41,349 nt of DNA. Source: Deltaproteobacteria bacterium. GTDB taxonomy: Bacteria > Desulfobacterota > Syntrophia > Syntrophales > UBA8958. Below, piece after piece: positions 16,943 to 23,974 of this stretch. The stretch is taken from positions 1 to 41,349 of the forward strand of contig JAPLJZ010000077.1 of the NCBI GenBank assembly GCA_026388335.1. Reading direction: 5' to 3'. The translations under genes were made by a program, and so were the position numbers. The notes under the pieces are model-generated. The model saw nothing but the letters and a program-made list of their open reading frames with translations. It was not told the DNA's origin and made no database searches. The stretch's first letter is position 1, and the number at the start of each line of letters is the position of its first letter.

Positions 16943-17323
16943 TTATGATGAGACGACCGCATCTTCAAATGCATCCAACATTTTGGGTAAGATCACATTC
17001 AATAGAAGTCCCAGCTTCGCTTTTTTTGTATCAATCGCAACTCCCCATTGATAGTCCCCAAGCGGAATGAATAGAATCCCCTTGTTCCCAGCCAAATCCA
17101 GAAAATAATACCGCCCCAGTTGAGGATAACCTTCCCCTTCTGAAAGAGATTTCTGAAGATTTAGTGTCACCTGGGAGAACAGGGTCGCCGTCTTGGCCGA
17201 AGACTTTGCGGTTGCAATGATCGTCTGCGCATCCGCCATCGAAACAATACTTGATGCAAGAAAACCATCCCCTACGTCCCTCTCCACCATTTCCATACAG
17301 TAATTAAGCTTCTGAATATTCAT
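16943..17323 (-). CDS. Roadblock-like protein, paralogue 1
   Basis: A 126-residue single-domain protein that looks like a divergent roadblock/LC7 fold: helix MNIQKLNYCMEMVERDVGDG, then strands and a long helix, then EGYPQLGRYYFLDLAGNKGI and DYQWGVAIDTKKAKLGLLLNVILPK. The start is ATG at 17323 with a strong AAGGAGGAG. The C-terminal half is strikingly similar to the product at 18658-19023, and also resembles the C-terminal domain of the DUF4388 protein (LGRYYILDL, GDYQCAIVFDNGKVALGLFLSVIVPKI). It is followed by the small helical protein gene. A role as an MglA regulator or a roadblock heterodimer partner is inferred. Confidence 0.7.
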   Translation of the reverse strand: MNIQKLNYCMEMVERDVGDGFLASSIVSMADAQTIIATAKSSAKTATLFSQVTLNLQKSLSEGEGYPQLGRYYFLDLAGNKGILFIPLGDYQWGVAIDTKKAKLGLLLNVILPKMLDAFEDAVVSS

Positions 17324-17524
17324 TGCTCCTCCTTTTTGCGCATGTTGTTAAACTATCGAAGATATCCCAAGGCCATTACCTTTGATCTCTCCGCCTCCCA
17401 TCCATCCCTTCTTCCTGCAAGAAAAAAAGTACATCAAGAAAACCTTTTACAATTCAACAGTTCATGCTTTTGATGGATCGAAGGCACCTGAAAGCTCTTC
17501 TCCCCAGATCAACACTTCCGGACG

Positions 17525-18415
17525 CTAACCCGCGTTAATCGCATCTTCAAAAATTCTGATGATCTTGGGAACGATCACACTCAGGAAAAGGCCGAGCGCC
17601 ACCTTTCCATTGTCAAATACAATTGCGCACTGATAGTCGCCGAAAAGAACGGAGGCGATCGTCTGGCCGTTTGATAGATCAAGGATATAATACCTCCCGA
17701 GAGCGTCAACGGAATCCCCATCAAACGCCTTTTTGATATAACCGGTCAACGAATGGAACATATCGAGAGATGAAAGAGATGAAGGTGACGAATGGTAGCT
17801 TGCCGCTACCACCCCGGTGTTCATGTTGATAATACCTGCGCCCATAAGGGCGTCTCCCATGTCTCTCTTTAACTGTTCCATGCAGCCGTTGAGTTTCGCC
17901 TCATTGCTGTCAGGCGCCACAGGCTTGGCCACGGCATCCTCAAAAATAGTCGTGGTGCTTCCGAAATCCACCTCCTTGCGTTCAAGCATTTCCTCCCGTA
18001 CTTCCACTCGATCATCAACGCCCGCCTCATCCCGACGCCTCGAACTTTCCATCAACAGCAACATCAGCCCCATTTCAATCTTTTTAGGAATATCGCTGGT
18101 GTTGAGCATGTACTTGATATTAAGTCGCACATTCTCCCATGCAACCATCTCCAGCGCGGCTTCCTCTCCTTCGAGATCGCCGAATGTTGCATTATAGAGG
18201 GTGCCCTGAACAAAACAAAAAGCTCCTTGTTCGTAGGTGTTGCGATAGACTTTCAAGATGCAGGTCTGCTGATCCATCGCAATGAACTGTAGAAAACTGC
18301 CTATTGACAAACCCACCAGCGGCCATCCCTGCATCTCTTCCTTTGGTCCTGATTTATCCGAGGGCGTTATCGTATAATCATATTCATTGTCCACAACCAG
18401 CTTTAATTCCTTCAT
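17525..18415 (-). CDS. DUF4388-roadblock fusion protein
   Basis: A 296-residue cytoplasmic protein. The N-terminal region (about 28-125) matches the DUF4388/PATAN pattern: LVGLSIGSFLQFIAMDQQTCILKVYR, FVQGTLYNATFGDLEGEEAALEMVAWENVRLNIKY. This domain is common in deltaproteobacterial response regulators and MglA-linked proteins. A charged linker follows (about 130-170), then a roadblock-like domain (about 175-296) close to those of its two neighbours. It lies between two copies of the roadblock-plus-small-protein unit. The 201-base gap after it (17324-17524) has no clear promoter. Function unknown; a signal-input adaptor for the GTPase switch is the best guess. Confidence 0.75.
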   Translation of the reverse strand: MKELKLVVDNEYDYTITPSDKSGPKEEMQGWPLVGLSIGSFLQFIAMDQQTCILKVYRNTYEQGAFCFVQGTLYNATFGDLEGEEAALEMVAWENVRLNIKYMLNTSDIPKKIEMGLMLLLMESSRRRDEAGVDDRVEVREEMLERKEVDFGSTTTIFEDAVAKPVAPDSNEAKLNGCMEQLKRDMGDALMGAGIINMNTGVVAASYHSSPSSLSSLDMFHSLTGYIKKAFDGDSVDALGRYYILDLSNGQTIASVLFGDYQCAIVFDNGKVALGLFLSVIVPKIIRIFEDAINAG

Positions 18416-18441
18416 TCAAATATCCTTATTTACCGGTACAA

Positions 18442-18639
18442 TTAGGAGCTTGTCTCTTTATGATGAGCTTCATAGACATCGCTTGCCGCATATTTGAACT
18501 TATTCACAAGCTCTTCCGTGTCCTCCATTTCGGCAGCCTGAGTCATGGATATTCCCGTATTGCTTGCGAGCGCCAGCCGTCCCTTCACTCCAGCCTGTTC
18601 CGTAACGATCTCGAAGATGCGTACCAGTCTCTCTCCCAT
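18442..18639 (-). CDS. Small helical protein, paralogue 2
   Basis: A 65-residue protein starting MGERLVRIFEIVTEQAGVKG, paralogue of the 60-residue product at 16743-16925. ATG at 18639 has GGAGG five bases upstream; a GTG two codons earlier would overlap the ribosome-binding site. The DNA of the first 90 bases is almost identical to the other copy, so duplication was recent or copies exchange sequence. The C-terminus diverges (SDVYEAHHKETSS). It sits 18 bases after a roadblock-type gene and 26 before the DUF4388 gene. Confidence 0.75.
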   Translation of the reverse strand: MGERLVRIFEIVTEQAGVKGRLALASNTGISMTQAAEMEDTEELVNKFKYAASDVYEAHHKETSS

Positions 18640-18657
18640 TGCCACCTCCGCAATTCT

Positions 18658-19023
18658 TTATGGTATGACGACTTTCTCAAAAGCACTGATGATTGTGGGT
18701 AAAACCACATTCAACAGAAGTCCCTGCTCCGCTTTATTTGTATCAATTGCAACCCCCCATTGATAGTCTCCAAACGGAATAAATAAAAGCCCGATGTTCC
18801 CGACACAATCCAAATAATAGTAACGTCCCAACTGAGGATAACCCTGTCCCTGCGAGAGAGAGTGCTGCATATATGCCTTTACCTCACAGAACAGTTGGAT
18901 AAAACATTGCTTTTGAGCGATCGAAGTATAGGGGGTACAATTTTGCTTGTCAATGAATATTTTGCATCGAAAAGCTTCCCGGAATATTTGCGCCTCCTCC
19001 GCAAATGGTCGGTAAGTTACCAA
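18658..19023 (-). pseudogene. Roadblock-like protein, paralogue 2, probably 5'-truncated
   Basis: The last 80 or so residues (SLSQGQGYPQLGRYYYLD, FGDYQWGVAIDTNKAEQG, LLLNVVLP) closely match the intact roadblock protein at 16943-17323, but the first 40 residues of the frame do not resemble its N-terminus and start only at a TTG without ribosome-binding site. The expected first helix and strand of the roadblock fold are missing. Insertion-sequence-like debris lies immediately upstream (19049-19080), so the gene was probably cut by an insertion. A functional shortened protein with a new N-terminus is the alternative. Confidence 0.6.
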
Positions 19024-19048
19024 CCACCTTAGCAGGAAGTGTTCGGCT

Positions 19049-19080
19049 CAGGGTGGTCAATTTTGGATTATCACAACCAC
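19049..19080. mobile_element. Possible IS21-type terminal remnant
   Basis: GGTGGTCAATTTTGGAT followed by ATCACAACCACC resembles the repeated GTGGTCA-type terminal motifs of IS21-family elements, from memory of that family. It has no transposase gene. A similar end occurs at 31508-31552. It abuts the truncated roadblock gene. Weak evidence on its own. Confidence 0.3.
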
Positions 19081-19135
19081 CGGGGGATCGTTACCCCTTT
19101 CCGCCCAAAGATGTTGTCATTAAGTAGAAATGTAC

Positions 19136-19188
19136 TTTACAAATGGTCGTCCATTTGGTAAATAGACTTCCATGATTGAACGACCATT
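19136..19188. promoter_or_regulatory. Inverted repeats around the start of the AAA/DUF4143 gene
   Basis: TTTAC-AAATGG, four bases, then CCATTT-G-GTAAA (19136-19162) form a near-perfect palindrome 10 bases before the start codon. AAATGGTCGT (19141-19150) occurs again inverted as ACGACCATTT (19179-19188) inside the first codons, and AAATGGTCG once more directly at 19003-19011. GGTAAGTTACC at 19011-19021 is a further small palindrome. Repeats spanning a start codon suggest autoregulation or a translation-blocking hairpin; this is inferred. Confidence 0.45.
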
Positions 19189-20350
19189 TTGGATTGAGAA
19201 GCTGACATCGGCATGGCAAAAAAGGTCCATCATCTGGCTGGCAGGTGTGCGCCGCGTAGGGAAGACAACGCTCGCCCGGATGTTGTCGGGTTCCAGTTAT
19301 TTAAACTGCGATCTGCCATCGACCTTGCGCAAGGTCGAAGACCCCGAGCTTTTTTTTCGCCATTTTCCCGAAGGTGCCGTTGTCATATTCGACGAGATCC
19401 ATCGTCTGCCTGACCCTTCGCAGACGCTGAAGATTGCCGCAGACGAATTTTCCCAGCTACGAATTCTGGCGACCGGCTCATCCACCCTTGCCGCAGGCCG
19501 AAAATTCCGGGATACGCTTACGGGACGCAAGGTGGTCCTCTTTTTCCCGCCTGTTCTGTACACGGAATCACAGCATGTCTTTGGGGTGAATGACCTTGAC
19601 AAACGGCTTTTACATGGGGGACTGCCGGAGTGTCTTCTGGCTGACGATATGGATGGTGATTTTTATGCTGAATGGTTGGATAGCTTTTATGCCCGCGATA
19701 TCCAGGAACTCTTCGGGATTCGGGAAAGAACGGGTTTTCTGAACCTCCTTCGCCTGATGTTGCGACAAAGCAGCGGGTTGGTCGATTATTCTTCCCTGTC
19801 TCGTGAATGTGACCTGAGCCGACCGACGGTTAAGGCACATCTTGAGGCAATGGCGGTTTCATGCGCCCTTTACCCCGTCCAACCCTTTCATGGAGGGGGG
19901 CGGCGGGAAATTATCAAACGGCCCCGGGTATATGCATTTGATACGGGGTTTGTCGCTTTTGCCCGCGGATGGGATCGTATTCGCGAAGATGACAGGGGGC
20001 TGCTCTGGGAACACCTGGTGCTGGATACATTGCGAGTTTCCACAGGGGGAAACGGCCTATTCTACTGGCGGGATAAATCCGGCCGGGAGGTTGATTTCGT
20101 TGTTGCCGGACCGGGAAAGCAGGTGCATGCTATAGAGTGCAAAATAAATCCCGACTATTTTGACCCCGAACCTTTGCGCGTGTTTCGCCAGGCTTATCCC
20201 GACGGCAGAAATTATGTCATATGCCCGGCTGTTGAGGAATCCTACCAGAGGCAATCAGGCGGCTTGACAATCCAAGTCGGCGGCTGCAGGACTTTACTGG
20301 AAGAATTTGGAAAGCGAAATAATACAACGAGTGTCCAGGATTTATCATGA
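19172..20350 (+). CDS. AAA ATPase with DUF4143 domain
   Basis: A 392-residue member of the widespread AAA_14/DUF4143 family, whose biological role is not established. Seen: Walker A GVRRVGKTT (25-33), Walker B VVIFDEIH (Asp74, Glu75), sensor-like ATGSS, then a winged-helix-like stretch YSSLSRECDLSRPTVKAHLEAM and a C-terminal nuclease-like core YWRDKSGREVDFVV...AIECKIN, the D-(E)xK pattern of PD-(D/E)XK folds. The family is often mobile and patchily distributed. The start ATG at 19172 has no clear ribosome-binding site and is surrounded by inverted repeats. It stands alone beside repeat debris, which suggests acquisition by transfer. Confidence 0.85.
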   Translation: MIERPFWIEKLTSAWQKRSIIWLAGVRRVGKTTLARMLSGSSYLNCDLPSTLRKVEDPELFFRHFPEGAVVIFDEIHRLPDPSQTLKIAADEFSQLRILATGSSTLAAGRKFRDTLTGRKVVLFFPPVLYTESQHVFGVNDLDKRLLHGGLPECLLADDMDGDFYAEWLDSFYARDIQELFGIRERTGFLNLLRLMLRQSSGLVDYSSLSRECDLSRPTVKAHLEAMAVSCALYPVQPFHGGGRREIIKRPRVYAFDTGFVAFARGWDRIREDDRGLLWEHLVLDTLRVSTGGNGLFYWRDKSGREVDFVVAGPGKQVHAIECKINPDYFDPEPLRVFRQAYPDGRNYVICPAVEESYQRQSGGLTIQVGGCRTLLEEFGKRNNTTSVQDLS

Positions 20351-20398
20351 AGGGTTACGACGGTAAGGGCACAGGATGCCGTACTCCTACCGTGTGAG

Positions 20399-20438
20399 AA
20401 CCCTCACCTCAACCCTCTCCCTGAAAGGGCGAAGGGGT
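20399..20438. repeat. REP-like intergenic palindrome
   Basis: AACCCTCACCTCAACCCTCT, then CCCTGAAAGGGCGAAGGGG: a GC-rich imperfect hairpin of the sort scattered between genes in many proteobacteria (CCCTCACC...CCCTCTCCC...GGGCGAGGGG). It follows the AAA/DUF4143 gene. The rest of the 159-base gap 20351-20509 shows only a small near-palindrome GGGTTAAGTTACCC at 20470-20483. Confidence 0.45.
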
Positions 20439-20509
20439 AGTTATGATGGACCCAAAAATATGGATAGTGGGTTAAGTTACCCTTGGGAGAAAAATTGAGA
20501 GGGATGGTC

Positions 20510-21484
20510 ATGCTGGAAGAAATTACGGACAATCTTTATATGCTCACCCTGCCCATGCCGTTTCGGCTGATGCACGTCCATGCCTTCGTTGCCGTTGACA
20601 ACGACGGGATCACGCTGCTCGACACCGGACTCAACACTCCCGAGACATTTGTCCGTCTCGAAGAATCCCTGCAGGGGATCGGTAAAACCATCGGCGACAT
20701 CAAGCGGATCTTCATCACCCACTATCACATTGATCATTGCGGGATGGCCGGCCGGCTTCAGAATATCTCCGGCGCCAGAATCCACATGTCCGAGCAGAGC
20801 CGGCCTTTTATCCTGAGGAGGGACGACGAGGAGTTTCTGTTTATAGATCGGATCAGAGACTTTTGCCTGATTCATGGGCTTCCGGGAAAGGCGATTGATT
20901 TTATCTCCGGATTGTTTCTGACCTTCAAGAAAGCGGGCAGCTCTTTCACCATCGATGAATTTTACCTCCCCGAACATAGGATTATCGTCGGGGGAAAAGA
21001 GATGCAGGTGATCCCGACGCCCGGACATACCCACGACCATGTGTCATTCTATTTTCCTCAGGAGCGCATCCTGTTGTCCGGCGATCATGTCTTGCCGGAG
21101 ATCACCCCCAATCTCAGTCCCAATTTGTTTGCCCCGGAGTTTCGTCCCCTGCGCAGCTATCTCGATTCGCTGTCCCTGATGGAAACTCTGTCCGTAGAAA
21201 AGGTTTATCCGGCCCATGGACAGCCGTTCAGTAATCTCAAAGGGAGAATCGAAGCGATATGTGATCATCACCGGATCAGGAAACGACTTACTTACGAATC
21301 CGTGCAAAGGGGGGTAAAGACGGCCTTTGTGGTTTCTCAGGACATTTTCGGGGTAGATTTACCCGAGTTCGATCAGTTCCTTGCCCTGAATGAAACCTAT
21401 GTCCATCTCATCGAATTGATCCAGGAAGGGCTGCTCTGTGAAGAAAGGGCCGCGGGTCTGATCCTTTACAGCGTCGCCCCTTGA
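20510..21484 (+). CDS. MBL-fold metallo-hydrolase
   Basis: A metallo-beta-lactamase fold hydrolase of 324 residues. Seen: HYHIDH (His71, His73, Asp75, His76), TPGHTHDHVSFYF, LLSGDHVLP and YPAHGQPF, which supply the full set of ligands for two metals. The C-terminal part (GRIEAICDHHRIRKRL and after) is the helical extension seen in glyoxalase II-like/LACTB2-like hydrolases, so a thioester, lactone or phosphodiester substrate is possible. ATG at 20510 has GAGAGGG six bases upstream. ATG at 20504 and TTG at 20483 are poorer choices. It has no clear operon partner. Confidence 0.85.
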   Translation: MLEEITDNLYMLTLPMPFRLMHVHAFVAVDNDGITLLDTGLNTPETFVRLEESLQGIGKTIGDIKRIFITHYHIDHCGMAGRLQNISGARIHMSEQSRPFILRRDDEEFLFIDRIRDFCLIHGLPGKAIDFISGLFLTFKKAGSSFTIDEFYLPEHRIIVGGKEMQVIPTPGHTHDHVSFYFPQERILLSGDHVLPEITPNLSPNLFAPEFRPLRSYLDSLSLMETLSVEKVYPAHGQPFSNLKGRIEAICDHHRIRKRLTYESVQRGVKTAFVVSQDIFGVDLPEFDQFLALNETYVHLIELIQEGLLCEERAAGLILYSVAP

Positions 21485-21535
21485 GAGAAAAGGAGCGGAC
21501 AATTTAACTAATTTGAAGAACTATTGAAATCATAG

Positions 21536-22693
21536 TTACAAAACGAATACAGAAATAACGGCCCCAATTGGCACTATATATAGGATATCTACTTTGCGAA
21601 GCAAAGCGATTAATGCTACAAATCCCATAAGAATCCTTACAATGTCCCATGGAATGACCATCGTGAATTTGATGCAGACATATAAGAGTAGTCCTACGAA
21701 GGAGGCGAAGATCCCATCTATAGCTTTCATAGAATATATCGAATTTTTCAGCCGATCAAAAAACGGCGCGACGGTGATCACCATAAAGAATGAAGGCGTA
21801 AATATAGCGATTGTTGCCACAAGCGCACCGGTGATCCCATAAACCAGATAGCCCACAAAGGTTGCCGTAATAACAATGGGGCCGGGTGTTATCTGACCGA
21901 GGGCTATCCCGTCCATAAAGGTCTTACTATTCAGCCAGCCACTGTTAATAACAATTTCGTGAAGCATGAGCGGAAGAGATGCAAACCCTCCTCCGAAGGC
22001 GAAGAGGTCTATTTTGAGCATAACAGCCGCCAGATTAAAGAGGATAGCGCTTAGGAAATAGAGCCCGGTAAAGCAGACAAGAAAAGTGACCAAGAGACCA
22101 ATGATTTGCTTGGCATTCCACCGTATTTCTTCTTTATCGTAATAGACGGAGGTACTTGAGGTGGATACCCTATGAATGGCCGCACCAAGACCGCCGGCTA
22201 CAATAATAACCATAAAAGGGCTTATACCCAACCACAACAACATGGCGGACATAAGAGCAATCATCACGCTCCTGCAATTATTTGCGACGTTTCTGCCAAA
22301 GGAGTATGCTGCATTAATAATGATTGCAACCACGATCACCTGAAGGCCGTTGAAAAGGGAGATAAACTTTGGGAGGCCGTTGAATCTGGTATATAAGACC
22401 GCGAGAATCAACATCAAAATAAAGGCCGGTAATCCGAAACCTAAATAGGCAGCCAATGCTCCGGATATTCCTCGAACCCTGAATCCTACATAAGCTGCTG
22501 CCTGCATGGCTGTGGCTCCTGGTATGGACTGGCAAAGGGCAACACCGTTTTTAAAATCATTTTCATCAAGCCATTGATTCCTGCGGGTGGCAAGTTCTCT
22601 GATATGCGCCACCATTGCGGGACCGCCGAAGGCCGTCAATCCAAGCCTGAAGAAAGCAATGAAAAGATATTTGATTGTCGGTGTCATGTTCAT
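21536..22693 (-). CDS. chrA: Chromate transporter family protein (CHR, two-domain)
   Basis: A 385-residue inner-membrane protein of the CHR family with two homologous halves, each with the family motif: AFGGPAMVAHIRE (about 19-31) and FAFGGGFASLPLMLHE (second half), plus QSIPGATAMQAAAYVG and GQITPGPIVITATFVGY, which are also duplicated. About ten membrane segments. ChrA exports chromate in resistance systems, but many homologues in anaerobes have unknown anion substrates, so the chromate role is uncertain here. It follows the selenoprotein gene by 72 bases on the same strand and could be co-transcribed. Confidence 0.87.
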   Translation of the reverse strand: MNMTPTIKYLFIAFFRLGLTAFGGPAMVAHIRELATRRNQWLDENDFKNGVALCQSIPGATAMQAAAYVGFRVRGISGALAAYLGFGLPAFILMLILAVLYTRFNGLPKFISLFNGLQVIVVAIIINAAYSFGRNVANNCRSVMIALMSAMLLWLGISPFMVIIVAGGLGAAIHRVSTSSTSVYYDKEEIRWNAKQIIGLLVTFLVCFTGLYFLSAILFNLAAVMLKIDLFAFGGGFASLPLMLHEIVINSGWLNSKTFMDGIALGQITPGPIVITATFVGYLVYGITGALVATIAIFTPSFFMVITVAPFFDRLKNSIYSMKAIDGIFASFVGLLLYVCIKFTMVIPWDIVRILMGFVALIALLRKVDILYIVPIGAVISVFVL

Positions 22694-22765
22694 AAATAAG
22701 CGTTTAAGGTTGACCTGCCGTGGAGGAAAGGAACACGATAAGAAGCCGGAGATCGGTGACGCGAA

Positions 22766-23158
22766 TCATTCCTCTTTTTGGAAAGGAGAAACCGGGGTAT
22801 TTTCAGGCATGGGGTGTTCGGCGGGAGCCGAAACGATAGCGCGGGCTCCCGCAAGCTCGAGCCATTTCATAAACAGGAAACTTCTCAACCGGATACGGAT
22901 GCGGTCCGCATCGGGCTTCGGACGAAGCTTTGCTGGATAGAACAGCTTTATATCTCCGGCGTGCGACAAGAGGTAATGATCGGAGTCGTCCAACGGTGCG
23001 CCGGTGAGCAACCGGGGCACATAACTTCCCGCCACGTCCCGCGCGGCTGGACATTTTCACCCGCCGCCCATCATAGGCTGGAAGTCCAGGACGATCGTCA
23101 CGGCACCCTGGCAGCGATCCCTGATGAACGCCGCAGCTTCGGAATCTATTTCGAACAT
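22766..23158 (-). CDS. Probable selenoprotein (CC/Se-motif type) with in-frame TGA
   Basis: Starting at ATG 23158 the frame reads MFEIDSEAAAFIRDRCQGAV, then VTIVLDFQPMMGGG (20-33), then TGA (23059-23057), then continues without stop for 96 residues: KCPAARDVAGSYVPRLLTG, DHYLLSHAGDIKLFYPAKLR, DADRIRIRLRSFLFMKWLEL. The part before the TGA is a plausible domain start, and the part after is a well-formed domain with no start of its own other than an internal GTG. The layout (acidic N-terminus, a glycine-rich motif with Sec/Cys, a strand ending LFYP, a strand RIRIRL and a helix SFLFMKWL) matches the small HesB-like CC/Se-motif (seleno)proteins of deltaproteobacteria, as I recall them. Length 130 residues including Sec34. 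The gene begins seven bases after the upstream gene. Gene callers would give only an 89-residue fragment. Confidence 0.72.
23036..23052 (-). promoter_or_regulatory. Candidate bacterial SECIS hairpin
   Basis: Starting four bases after the in-frame TGA, GTCC (23052-23049) can pair with GGAC (23039-23036), with an inner GC/GC pair and a small loop. A short stem-loop just 3' of UGA is where SelB binds in bacteria. The stem is short and I could not fold it computationally. Confidence 0.35.
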
Positions 23159-23165
23159 GGTTTAA

Positions 23166-23792
23166 CTATTTGCGGTTCCCTTCAGCAGGATTTTCTTTTC
23201 GCTTTTCAAGATGTCGCTTGAGGGCCGCCAGATCGCTGATCATGAGATCCTGCAGAGAGGTGCACGCCTCCTTTCCGAAGGGGGTTTCCGGCAGGAAGAG
23301 TGCATCCCTGATCAACTCGCCCACGGCGCTTACAAGTCCGTCAATGCCCCTGTCACGGAAAGCCGGCACGAGGTCATTATCAAAAACCGCCTTATCTTCC
23401 TCATCATATTCGAACACCGACTGCCAGGCCTGCAAGAATTCAAGCTCTGTCATCCCGAATCTTGCGAGGAGTTCCTCTTTGCAGGTCCCGTAGAGAAGAA
23501 GCAGGCCCGAGAGATATGTCCGCAATGCCTTCAGGTAACTCTTACTGTCCACCCCGGGACGGAGCTGCCAGTCTGCAAGGGCTCCCAGCGATCGCCTCTT
23601 TTCCAGACCGGCCAGTGTGGCGATGACCTCGTCTGCCGATATGGCCGAGGAAAACCATATTCGCTTCTGCTCCTTGGTCTTTGCACGACGGGCCGCGTTC
23701 GCGCAGAATCTCTGGGTGTGACGTCCCACGTAGCGGTCGTACGGTTCCTTGGTGGAAGCAAAGGCATCGTGCAGGAATTTCAGTATGGACAT
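23166..23792 (-). CDS. Unrecognised helical protein (208 aa) upstream of the selenoprotein
   Basis: I do not recognise this 208-residue protein. It is predicted almost all helical, soluble and charged, with no signal peptide or membrane span. Notable pieces: ILKFLHDAFASTKEPYDRYV, KEELLARFGMTELEFLQAW and a basic C-terminus KRHLEKRKENPAEGNRK. A general resemblance to TorD-like redox-enzyme chaperones was considered, but no signature was found. ATG at 23792 has AGGAGG eight bases upstream, better than the TTG at 23798. It is followed seven bases later by the probable selenoprotein, so the two are coupled. Confidence 0.65.
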   Translation of the reverse strand: MSILKFLHDAFASTKEPYDRYVGRHTQRFCANAARRAKTKEQKRIWFSSAISADEVIATLAGLEKRRSLGALADWQLRPGVDSKSYLKALRTYLSGLLLLYGTCKEELLARFGMTELEFLQAWQSVFEYDEEDKAVFDNDLVPAFRDRGIDGLVSAVGELIRDALFLPETPFGKEACTSLQDLMISDLAALKRHLEKRKENPAEGNRK

Positions 23793-23892
23793 GCTCAACT
23801 CCTCCTTGCCAGGTTCGGGGATCCGGTTTCAAGGATCGCAGAGAGTATGGAATAGTTTAATATTTTTTAACACATCCTTAAAGAAACAGCAA

Positions 23893-23939
23893 TAGGATCA
23901 ATCCGCCACGATCCTTCCGACCGTGGCGGATTGATCCTA
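23893..23939. terminator. Perfect 18-bp inverted repeat, probable terminator of the 4-hydroxybutyrate operon
   Basis: TAGGATCAATCCGCCACG (23893-23910) pairs perfectly with its complement at 23922-23939 across an 11-base loop. It lies 36 bases past the end of the CoA-transferase gene and before the next minus-strand gene. On the minus strand it is followed by TTGCTGTTTCTTT, a weak U-rich tract, so termination or 3'-end stabilisation of the island transcript is likely. The length and symmetry would also suit a repeat element or a protein-binding site. Confidence 0.6.
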
Positions 23940-23974
23940 CCTGATTCCAGACAAAAGATAGAGAGAGGTCTCTG

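Noticed and set aside
22766-23035. Stand-alone 89-residue gene starting at GTG 23035
   Set aside because: It has no ribosome-binding site, and the frame continues upstream through a TGA to a domain start that fits; read-through as a selenoprotein explains it better.
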